DNA of 37,690 bases from Spirochaetota bacterium (GTDB taxonomy: Bacteria > Spirochaetota > UBA4802 > UBA5550), in assembly GCA_003246895.1 (NCBI GenBank), contig QKCL01000086.1:1-37690 (forward strand). Reading direction: 5' to 3'. A program made the position numbers and the translations under genes. Below, piece after piece: positions 31,725 through 37,690 of the stretch. The notes beneath the pieces are model-generated. The model saw nothing but the letters and a program-made list of their open reading frames with translations, searched no databases and was not told the DNA's origin. Position 1 is the stretch's first letter. Each line of letters begins with the position of its first letter.

Positions 31725-33086
31725 CTACTCAATGGTTATTCTCTGCACAACGGTCTCACCGAAATTTGTAACGGTTCTTCTTGACGCGAAGAATACACTG
31801 CCGCTCACAAACCTTATGTCCTCGCAGAGGGGAAGGTCAATGGGCAGCTTTTTCAGGGCTCCGTCTCTTTTTAATACGTAGAGGCCCGAAGAGCCGCTGC
31901 CGCTTGCGAAGACAACTGTACTGTTGTCCGGTGAGAACCGGGTCCTGATATTTTCAATATTCATTCTTCTGGAAAGGATAATTTTACCTGAGTTCAGACT
32001 TGCGATGGAAATGCTGTTCTTCCCTCCTATTGCCAGATGCCTTTCATCTTCGCTTACTGACAGGGAGTTTACATTGTCAGGCACGGCAATGATGCCCGAT
32101 GGAGACAGTTTTGTTCCGGACACTCCGAAGATCCTTACAGAGGGGTTTCCGCGCGAGCCCGCCCTGATTTCTGTGCCGCAGTAGAGATTGTCTCCTGAGG
32201 AATCAAAGGCCATTGAAGTATAGAGCATCCCCTTTTCAGGATTAAATTGCGCACCGGAAACTGAATTGTCCGTAAGGTCATGGATATAGAGGCCCCTTCC
32301 CGGTGAGTAGAGTGCAAGTCTGTTTCTGCTGCTGAAAGAGAGCAGTCTGCAGTCACCGGCCGTGCTGATTTTCTGTTTAAGCTGTAAGTCAGGGACGGAA
32401 TAGATATAAATCTCTTTACCTGAATGACCGGCCAGTGCCAGTAGATTACCGTCAGTGCTCACTGCAGAGGCCTGAATGTTCATTCCCATATCAGCCTTTT
32501 TGTAGGGCTCCATTGTTTCCCTGTCAAAGAGGACAATTTCCCCTCCGCCGTGTATCATGATTATATATTTCCCGTATCTGCCCGATGCCAGACTGTATTT
32601 CCCTGTTTTATAGGCCTTGTATCCCCGGAGCTGTTTCTGACTTTCATTCATTGAAGGGTATCTGTTAAGCTTCAGTTCTGAGTTTGCATACCTCTTTACA
32701 CTCTCCCCATTCCATGTGAATGCGACTATGGAGTGGTCAGGGCCGTCTGTGCGTACAATCCATGCACGGACCATGTAGCCGCCTTTATTGACAAGGACTT
32801 CGTCATTGGCCTTAAATGCGGCGGAAGTTCCGTTTCTGTCTATTCCTCCGGGTGTCCCGAGTAGTTTACAGAAATTTTCAGTTGTCCACTCTTTGTCTCC
32901 GTCATCATAGTGAATCAGGATTCTATTACCATCCACGGAGGCAACCTTTCCTTTGTAGTATGTTCCGCGGTTCTTCCAGTTGCATGAGACCCTGTCTCCG
33001 GGAGAGAGGGCATATAGTGAAATAACGGCAGTGAAAAACAGTATTGCTGTAAAGAAGGAGGTACAGAGGGTTTTTGATTTTTTCAT
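31725..33086 (-). CDS. Exported Tudor-like plus beta-propeller protein
   Basis: A 453-residue protein with a signal peptide (TLCTSFFTAILFFTAVISLY, cleavage near ALS). Residues 28-80 form a Tudor/Agenet-like barrel (PGDRVSCNWKNRGTYYKGKV, then IHYDDGDKEWTTENF). A second similar unit may lie at 90-145 (ANDEVLVNKGGYMVRAWIV). From about 160 on there are WD40-like propeller blades (SAVSTDGNLLALAGHSGKEI, SMAFDSSGDNLYCGTEI, SLSVSEDERHLAIGGKNSI, FSPDNSTVVFASGSG). Tudor folds in exported bacterial proteins are unusual, and the ligand is unknown. The gene lies between the DUF3737 gene and the SUMF1 gene on the same strand. Confidence 0.78.
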   Translation of the reverse strand: MKKSKTLCTSFFTAILFFTAVISLYALSPGDRVSCNWKNRGTYYKGKVASVDGNRILIHYDDGDKEWTTENFCKLLGTPGGIDRNGTSAAFKANDEVLVNKGGYMVRAWIVRTDGPDHSIVAFTWNGESVKRYANSELKLNRYPSMNESQKQLRGYKAYKTGKYSLASGRYGKYIIMIHGGGEIVLFDRETMEPYKKADMGMNIQASAVSTDGNLLALAGHSGKEIYIYSVPDLQLKQKISTAGDCRLLSFSSRNRLALYSPGRGLYIHDLTDNSVSGAQFNPEKGMLYTSMAFDSSGDNLYCGTEIRAGSRGNPSVRIFGVSGTKLSPSGIIAVPDNVNSLSVSEDERHLAIGGKNSISIASLNSGKIILSRRMNIENIRTRFSPDNSTVVFASGSGSSGLYVLKRDGALKKLPIDLPLCEDIRFVSGSVFFASRRTVTNFGETVVQRITIE

Positions 33087-33234
33087 TGTAATTTTCCTGA
33101 GTGTTATCTGTTAAATATTATATATTTAACTATATGCATGTTTAATAACAAGCAGTTTAAAAATTTAAAGTCAGTTGTCCAGGCTGTTTCAGTTCGCAGG
33201 GCTTAATTACCTGTATGTTCATATTCCCCCATGG

Positions 33235-34128
33235 TTAACTTAATACAGGCCGGCATCCCGGACAGAGTTCATATTCCTCTTCAGCCTTTTTCTCATTGGT
33301 TATTATTTTACAGGAACTCTCTGCATCATCGTCATATATGATTTCCCCGATGCTATCCGCCGAAACAGAACCGCTCAGTGGATTTTTTACACTGTCAATT
33401 GAACCTTTCACAACTGCATTTACATGGCTTTTCTCAAATGCAAGGTCACAGTGAATCATCTCACAGTCTTCCAGAATGAGGTTATCTGCATAGCATAGCG
33501 GCTGTGTGCCGATAATTCTGCACCTGATCAGTTTCAGATTCTCAGAATACCATCCGAGATACTCTCCCTTAACTATACTGTCGGTTACAGTAACGTTTTT
33601 TGAATGCCAGAATGCGTCCTTTGTGTCGAGAAATGATTTCTCAATTTGAACATCCTTCACATACTGGAATGAGTATTTCCCGTGAAGTGTGAAATTATTA
33701 AAATAGAGTCCGGAACTGAACAGGAATGGATACTCTGAATTCAGGACAGTGTCGGTTATGTCTATTTTCCGTGAGAGCCATCCGAACTCCGGTGATTCTA
33801 TTCTGCAGTTTTGGATTGTGATATCTGTGCATTCCCGTACTGCCTTGATTCCGTTCATGATGGAATTTTTTATTGTTATTTCATTGTCATACCACAGTGC
33901 GGCACGGCAGTTCTCTGTCATTCTGCAGTTGTCAATGAGCCCTCTTTCTACATGCCAGAGCGGGTAGCGCAGGTTAAAGTCACAGCCGGTTAAATCTATG
34001 TTCCTGCTTTCCTTTAGTGCGGATTCACCGTCCAGTGGCCCGTCAAATCTGCAATTCTGAATAACTGCATCACTGACTCCGTATAGGGCTCTCTCTTCGT
34101 CAAGTGTCATGTTTTTATATACAGTCAA
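33235..34128 (-). CDS. DUF3737-family right-handed beta-helix-like protein
   Basis: A 297-residue protein without signal, matching DUF3737 over its length: DEERALYGVSDAVIQNCRFD, GPLDGESALKESRNI and repeated units such as ITIKNSIMNGIKAVRECTDI, VTVTDSIVKGEYLGWYSENL and LILEDCEMIHCDLAFE. The units of about 20 residues suggest a right-handed beta-helix. DUF3737 genes recur beside YqhC-type regulators, flavodoxins and cyclophilin-like genes in many bacteria (recollection), which fits the cluster here. Biochemical role unknown. It lies 21 bases downstream of a cyclophilin-like gene. The C-terminal tail is partly duplicated at 31598-31677. Confidence 0.88.
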   Translation of the reverse strand: MTVYKNMTLDEERALYGVSDAVIQNCRFDGPLDGESALKESRNIDLTGCDFNLRYPLWHVERGLIDNCRMTENCRAALWYDNEITIKNSIMNGIKAVRECTDITIQNCRIESPEFGWLSRKIDITDTVLNSEYPFLFSSGLYFNNFTLHGKYSFQYVKDVQIEKSFLDTKDAFWHSKNVTVTDSIVKGEYLGWYSENLKLIRCRIIGTQPLCYADNLILEDCEMIHCDLAFEKSHVNAVVKGSIDSVKNPLSGSVSADSIGEIIYDDDAESSCKIITNEKKAEEEYELCPGCRPVLS

Positions 34129-34149
34129 ATTTATCCCTCTTAAATTATA

Positions 34150-34602
34150 CTAGTTTTGTTTTATATCCATTAGTTCAATGCGTACTTTTTTTGATCCCTT
34201 CCAGTTTTCAAGGAAACCGGCACCTGAATCTATTCTGCCTAAAATAATCAGTCCCCCGGCGTAGCCGAAGTCTCTATAGAAAATTGCAAGATTTCCCCAG
34301 GGGGAGTAGTATGTAATATCACCCACGGATGGATTACTTCCGGCAGGTGTGTTTTTTGTTGAGAGCCTTCTGGGAAGCTGACTTACCTTTTCTGTGGCTG
34401 CATAGTCATCCAGTGTCAGTTCCAATGGCAGCAGGGATAGAAAGTCTCTTGCAGTTGGTGTATCGTTCATTGTTGCTGTAAGAGTTCTCTCCTGAAATAT
34501 GAGCTTTATTTTTATACTCTTTGCCTCTGTGTTTTTCTGAAGATAAGATGTTGAGCAGACTGCAAGTATGATGATTGATAGAATCCATTTTCGGTTTGTC
34601 AT
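34150..34602 (-). CDS. Exported cyclophilin-like protein
   Basis: A 150-residue protein with a signal peptide (RKWILSIIILAVCSTSYLQ) and a cyclophilin-like barrel: IKLIFQERTLTATMNDTPTA, RDFLSLLPLELTLDDYAATE, PSVGDITYYSPWGNLAIFY. It shares GDITYYSPWGNLAIFY with the cytoplasmic relative at 14627 (GTLAYYAPWGNVVMFY). The signal lacks a firm lipobox. It follows another cyclophilin-like gene by 45 bases and precedes the DUF3737 gene; the three are probably cotranscribed from the divergent promoter beside the AraC gene. Confidence 0.83.
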   Translation of the reverse strand: MTNRKWILSIIILAVCSTSYLQKNTEAKSIKIKLIFQERTLTATMNDTPTARDFLSLLPLELTLDDYAATEKVSQLPRRLSTKNTPAGSNPSVGDITYYSPWGNLAIFYRDFGYAGGLIILGRIDSGAGFLENWKGSKKVRIELMDIKQN

Positions 34603-34647
34603 GGGCCGTCTCCTGCAAAAATATATTTTAAACTATTACCGGACAGG

Positions 34648-35100
34648 CTAATCCTTTATCAGTTCAAAGCGGATGTCTGTCTGTTCTATGTTTTCAAAAA
34701 TACCGACATCACCGTCAATGTACCCCATGCTCTGCATGCTGAATCTTTCACCGTTCTGTTTATACATGATAACAAAACTGTGAAGAGGAGGGTAATAAAT
34801 GATCTCTCCGACCTTATATCCCCGGAATGATGCTTCTTCTGCAGGCAGCGGATCAGGGAAGCGGTAGACCATTTCTCTTCCGTAGATATTTCTCATGTTA
34901 AGGGTGAGAGGGAGCTTCCCTATAAAGTTTCTGTTTGTTGCATTATTGTACAGTTTTGCACTACGAACAGTATTGTTGAATGTCATTTTTATCCTGAAGT
35001 ATCCTGTTTTGCCGCTGGTTTTCAGAGGGTTCTCCTCCCTCTGTACTGCAGTGAATGCAAAGAGGATTGATGTAAGAAATATCAATAGTCTGTTTTTCAT
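34648..35100 (-). CDS. Exported cyclophilin-like protein, first gene of cluster
   Basis: I start at ATG 35100, which opens a signal peptide (MKNRLLIFLTSILFAFTAV); the frame runs to 35136. The 150-residue product has a cyclophilin-like domain (MTFNNTVRSAKLYNNATNRN, LPLTLNMRNIYGREMVYRF, VGEIIYYPPLHSFVIMYKQ). It diverges from its neighbour, with PPLHS in place of SPWGN. The ribosome site is weak (GAAGT). Regulatory site C lies 78 bases upstream, in the same relation as copies A and B to their genes, so this gene and the cluster behind it are likely controlled by the divergent AraC-type regulator. Confidence 0.78.
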   Translation of the reverse strand: MKNRLLIFLTSILFAFTAVQREENPLKTSGKTGYFRIKMTFNNTVRSAKLYNNATNRNFIGKLPLTLNMRNIYGREMVYRFPDPLPAEEASFRGYKVGEIIYYPPLHSFVIMYKQNGERFSMQSMGYIDGDVGIFENIEQTDIRFELIKD

Positions 35101-35178
35101 GTTATACTTCTTTTCTGTTTTAATAGATTCAGTCAAATATTCACTGTATGGCTGAATTATAATGAGGAATTCAGTCCG

Positions 35179-35215
35179 GTAAATACCTGTTTCTCTTTAT
35201 AATTGCCTGATTCTA
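35179..35215. promoter_or_regulatory. 37-bp regulatory element, copy C (between cyclophilin-like and AraC genes)
   Basis: GTAAATACCTG, then TTCTCTTTATA, then TTGCCTGATTCTA. It matches copy B at 31 of 37 positions by hand count. It lies 78 bases from the start at 35100 and 84 from the AraC start at 35300, suggesting control of the cluster and autoregulation. A second TTGC is at 35235, 32 bases from the TTGC at 35203, against 52 in copies A and B, so about two helical turns less. Confidence 0.72.
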
Positions 35216-35299
35216 CAAGTTCGTGATTTAATTGTTGCATAACCTCGTATTTTATTGTATATATATACAGAAATAAGGAATATGTGTGGAGAGATAATA

Positions 35300-36187
35300 A
35301 TGAAAGGTAACAGAATGGTTGAACTTCTCAGTAATCTTGTGCCGGAAGAGGGTGTGAGGCAGGACGTTATTGACAGGGTTGATTTGTTCCGCATAACCGG
35401 TTCCTCGCCCAGGACTCCCCAGACATATGATCCGGGAATAATCATTCTTGCCCAGGGAGAAAAGGAGATCTTTATCGGAGATGACTTTTATACCTACGGT
35501 CCCGGTAACTATCTGGTTCTGTCCGTGCCCCTTCCTCTTGAATGTAAAACCTCTGCGAGTGAGGAGAAACCGCTTCTCGGGTTTAAAGTAAAGGTGGATC
35601 CTGCAATTGTGGGTGAAATACTTTTACAGTCAGATAATGCGGGTGACAAGTTTAATTCGCTGCTTAAGGGTATCGGTTCCGCCCGCCTTGACAGCGGCAT
35701 GCTCGATGCGTCGGAGAGACTCCTTGAGGCAATATCTCAATCAGAGGGTAACTGTTATCTCGGGTCACTCATAGTTAAGGAGATCATATACAGGGTTCTG
35801 ACCGGTGAAAAGGGTGATCTGCTGCGGGCCCTGGCTTACCGTAATCAGCGTTTTTTCCGTATAGCCCATGTGCTCGATAAAATTCACGAGTCATACAACA
35901 GCAAACTTGATATGAATCTTCTGGCACTGGAGGCGGGAATGAGTATATCGGCCTTTCATTCAAGTTTTAAAGCCGTGACAAACAGTTCGCCACTTCAATA
36001 TATAAAGAATGTACGCCTCCACAAGGCGCGGATGCTCATGATTGAGGAGGGTATCAGTGCATATAATGCAGCAATTCATGTGGGGTACGAGAGCCCTTCA
36101 CAGTTTAACAGGGAATACAAGCGTCTTTTCGGCCTGACACCGGGCAGGGACGCCGGCAGCAATGAGAGCAGGATTGACCTCATGTAG
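35300..36187 (+). CDS. AraC-family transcriptional regulator (YqhC type)
   Basis: ATG 35300 follows GGAGAG by 6 bases; the frame extends to 35255. The 295-residue protein has the AraC_N cupin-like sensor domain (YDPGIIILAQGEKEIFIGDD, YGPGNYLVLSVPLPLECKT) and two C-terminal helix-turn-helix units. The first is MNLLALEAGMSISAFHSSFK and the second AIHVGYESPSQFNREYKRLF, followed by the family ending GLTP. AraC_N regulators such as YqhC activate aldehyde-reductase genes in response to reactive aldehydes. The divergent gene cluster and the alcohol dehydrogenase cluster 20 kb away share a DNA element with this gene's own promoter region, so it is the best candidate to bind it. Confidence 0.92.
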   Translation: MKGNRMVELLSNLVPEEGVRQDVIDRVDLFRITGSSPRTPQTYDPGIIILAQGEKEIFIGDDFYTYGPGNYLVLSVPLPLECKTSASEEKPLLGFKVKVDPAIVGEILLQSDNAGDKFNSLLKGIGSARLDSGMLDASERLLEAISQSEGNCYLGSLIVKEIIYRVLTGEKGDLLRALAYRNQRFFRIAHVLDKIHESYNSKLDMNLLALEAGMSISAFHSSFKAVTNSSPLQYIKNVRLHKARMLMIEEGISAYNAAIHVGYESPSQFNREYKRLFGLTPGRDAGSNESRIDLM

Positions 36188-36256
36188 ATTCCGGACTTAA
36201 TTGTCAGATAAATGAGCCGCGTTGCCGTGCTGTAAAATGAAAATATTGGTGATGAT

Positions 36257-37435
36257 ATGAAATTGAAAATAAAGAGAAGATATTTTATAGCGGGGGCCAT
36301 GCTGATTCTTGGAGCCGGAAGTTTTCTTCTTTCAAGCTGTTCAACATTCGGAACTCCCCCGGAAGTAAAAGTTTCGGGCAGCATTGAACGTTCTCTCAAT
36401 TATGATAAGCAGCGGGGGCAGTTCGTAAACCGCAGGCCCGATATCATCGAGCAGCATATGAAGGAGAATCTCAAATTCATGGACAGGCTGGAGTGGTTCC
36501 GGTCAAGGCCTTCAGGTACTCCGGCTAAGGCTCTGCCGCAGGTAAAGCCGAATCTGAGTGAATTTGTAAAGAAATCGGATAGTCCCAGGGTCATATGGTT
36601 CGGCCATTCATCTCTGCTGATTAATCTTGAAGGGAAGATTATTCTTATTGATCCGGTTTTCTCAGGCTCTGCTTCACCATTCAGTTTTATGGTAAAGAGA
36701 TTTCAGAAACCTGTTCTGCAACTGACTGAACTGCCTGAAATAGATTATATCGTAATATCCCATGATCATTACGATCATCTGGATATTGATACCATAAAAT
36801 TTTTCAAGGATAAAAAGTGTGAATTTCTTGTTCCTCTGGGGGTGGGGTCGCACCTGAAAGGCTGGGGAATCGATAGTAAAAGGATTACAGAACTTGACTG
36901 GTGGAGCAATGTTAAAAAGGGCGGAATTGAATTTGTTTCGACACCTGCACAGCATTTTTCAGGGAGGAGTTTTCTTCAGAAGAATAAAACTCTGTGGAGT
37001 TCATGGGTTATCAGAACTGCAAAGTCAAAGCTGTTCTTCAGCGGCGATTCGGGATATGATGTTCATTTTAAGGAGATAGGCAAAAGGTACGGCCCCTTTG
37101 ATATCGCTTTCATGGAAACGGGGCAGTATAATAAAAGATGGAAACCTGTGCATATGCTGCCACATGAGGCGGCAAAGGCTTGTCTTGAGCTTAATGCAAA
37201 AAGGTATTTTCCGGTTCATTGGGGAATGTTTGAACTTGCCTTTCATACATGGTATGATCCGGCCCTTGACATCTCTCATGAACTGGATCTGAACATGGTA
37301 AGCCTCCTTACTCCTAAACTTGGTGAAATTCTTGAAATAAACAGTAAGGCTAAAACCTCAAAATGGTGGGAACCCATTGTGGCAGAAATCAAAAGCAGGA
37401 AGCAGAATAAGACCGGCCAGCTGTCAATGAAGTGA
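36257..37435 (+). CDS. MBL-fold metallo-hydrolase lipoprotein (NAPE-PLD/UlaG-like)
   Basis: A 392-residue protein with a lipoprotein signal (KLKIKRRYFIAGAMLILGAG, then the lipobox LSSC). The metallo-beta-lactamase fold starts at VIWFGHSSLLINLEGKIILI with D in IDPVF. It has the metal motif SHDHYDHLD, a His in PAQHFSGR, FSGDSGYD and a last His in FPVHWGMFELA. The FGHSS and GDSGY phrases place it with the NAPE-phospholipase-D/UlaG branch, acting on phosphodiesters or lactones. No clear Shine-Dalgarno is seen. It lies 69 bases after the AraC gene and could be cotranscribed with it; its substrate is unknown. Confidence 0.9.
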   Translation: MKLKIKRRYFIAGAMLILGAGSFLLSSCSTFGTPPEVKVSGSIERSLNYDKQRGQFVNRRPDIIEQHMKENLKFMDRLEWFRSRPSGTPAKALPQVKPNLSEFVKKSDSPRVIWFGHSSLLINLEGKIILIDPVFSGSASPFSFMVKRFQKPVLQLTELPEIDYIVISHDHYDHLDIDTIKFFKDKKCEFLVPLGVGSHLKGWGIDSKRITELDWWSNVKKGGIEFVSTPAQHFSGRSFLQKNKTLWSSWVIRTAKSKLFFSGDSGYDVHFKEIGKRYGPFDIAFMETGQYNKRWKPVHMLPHEAAKACLELNAKRYFPVHWGMFELAFHTWYDPALDISHELDLNMVSLLTPKLGEILEINSKAKTSKWWEPIVAEIKSRKQNKTGQLSMK

Positions 37436-37486
37436 GACGCCTGAAATATTCCATTTTTAAAAACCCCGTATTCTGTATCCAGGCAC

Positions 37487-37512
37487 AAAAAAGCCCTGAA
37501 ATAATCAGGGCT
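37487..37512 (-). terminator. Rho-independent terminator of tRNA-Ala
   Basis: On the minus strand AGCCCTGA, loop TTATT, TCAGGGCT, then a run of five T. It begins 4 bases after the tRNA 3' end. On the plus strand it also lies after the MBL-fold gene. Confidence 0.85.
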
Positions 37513-37516
37513 GATC

Positions 37517-37589
37517 TGGAGATGAGGGGGATCGAACCCCTGGCCTCATGAATGCCATTCATGCGCTCTCCCAGCTGAGCTACACCCCC
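37517..37589 (-). tRNA. tRNA-Ala (anticodon GGC)
   Basis: The minus strand folds as a complete cloverleaf of 73 bases. The acceptor GGGGGTG pairs with CATCTCC with two G-U pairs. The D arm is GCTC/GAGC, the anticodon stem CATGA/TCATG with loop ATGGCAT gives anticodon GGC, and the T arm is AGGGG/CCCCT around TTCGATC. The discriminator is A and no CCA is encoded, so CCA must be added after transcription. Confidence 0.95.
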
Positions 37590-37599
37590 GGGATATTCC

Positions 37600-37630
37600 T
37601 CTATATTTTTTTTAATGAAAATTTTGTCAA
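37600..37630 (-). promoter_or_regulatory. Predicted promoter of tRNA-Ala
   Basis: On the minus strand a perfect -35 TTGACA (37630-37625) is followed by AATATA after 17 bases or TATAGA after 19, ending about 10 bases before the tRNA. The -10 choice is uncertain. Confidence 0.55.
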
Positions 37631-37690
37631 TAAAATAAATTCTATTATATTGATAATTCATGCATTATTTGAGTTTTTTAAATGGCTTGC

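Noticed and set aside
1-37690. CRISPR array, insertion sequence, integrase or prophage
   Set aside because: I saw no regularly spaced repeats, transposase or phage structural genes. The repeated 37-bp elements lie in promoters and are not spaced like CRISPR repeats.

Overview
The window looks like chromosome from a Gram-negative (diderm), probably anaerobic or microaerophilic bacterium of moderate G+C. It carries lipoproteins with clear lipoboxes, a TolC/RND efflux pair, a periplasmic c-type cytochrome, a diguanylate cyclase, a zinc-ribbon class III cyclase gene and PAS proteins. The style fits Desulfobacterota or Spirochaetota, but no single gene fixes the phylum. I found no rRNA, CRISPR array, insertion sequence or phage module. 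One tRNA-Ala(GGC) lies at the right end.

Layout. 1-1774: TolC gene and the start of an RND pump gene (minus). 2139-5087: large surface lipoprotein with Fn3 and GLUG repeats. 5483-9732: DUF2513-like protein, GGDEF protein, a decayed CAP-domain gene, an Imm11-like orphan immunity gene and a frameshifted class III cyclase gene. 9809-16513: redox/aldehyde-type cluster (alpha/beta hydrolase, YqhD-type alcohol dehydrogenase, two cupins, two carboxymuconolactone-decarboxylase-like proteins, a cyclophilin-like protein and a LUD protein). 16609-19090: minus-strand sulfur-relay operon TusA, DsrE2, IscS-like, IscU-DUF59. 19399-26113: an unknown protein, a PAS protein, then a three-gene operon of histidine-kinase-like protein, RavA-like MoxR ATPase and VWA protein. 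26568-29297: cytochrome c, zinc-ribbon LRR protein and a lipoprotein. 29459-35100: minus-strand cluster (two cyclophilin-like proteins, DUF3737, Tudor/propeller protein, SUMF1-type lipoprotein, exported flavodoxin, DUF4405 membrane protein). 35300-36187: divergent AraC/YqhC-type regulator, followed by an MBL-fold lipoprotein and tRNA-Ala.

Three points stand out. (1) The IscS-like protein keeps its catalytic Cys but has lost the PLP lysine and several other PLP-contacting residues, within an operon of sulfur-carrier proteins. (2) The kinase-like gene next to the MoxR/VWA pair has Val in place of the phospho-acceptor His, and the ATPase has an altered Walker A. (3) A 37-bp element occurs four times: next to the AraC gene, upstream of the hydrolase, and twice between the divergent cupin genes. 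This links two clusters about 22 kb apart into a probable regulon.

Decay is also visible. Single-base frameshifts interrupt the cyclase gene and the first CMD gene, the CAP gene has an internal deletion, and a remnant of the DUF3737 3' end lies in front of the SUMF1 gene.
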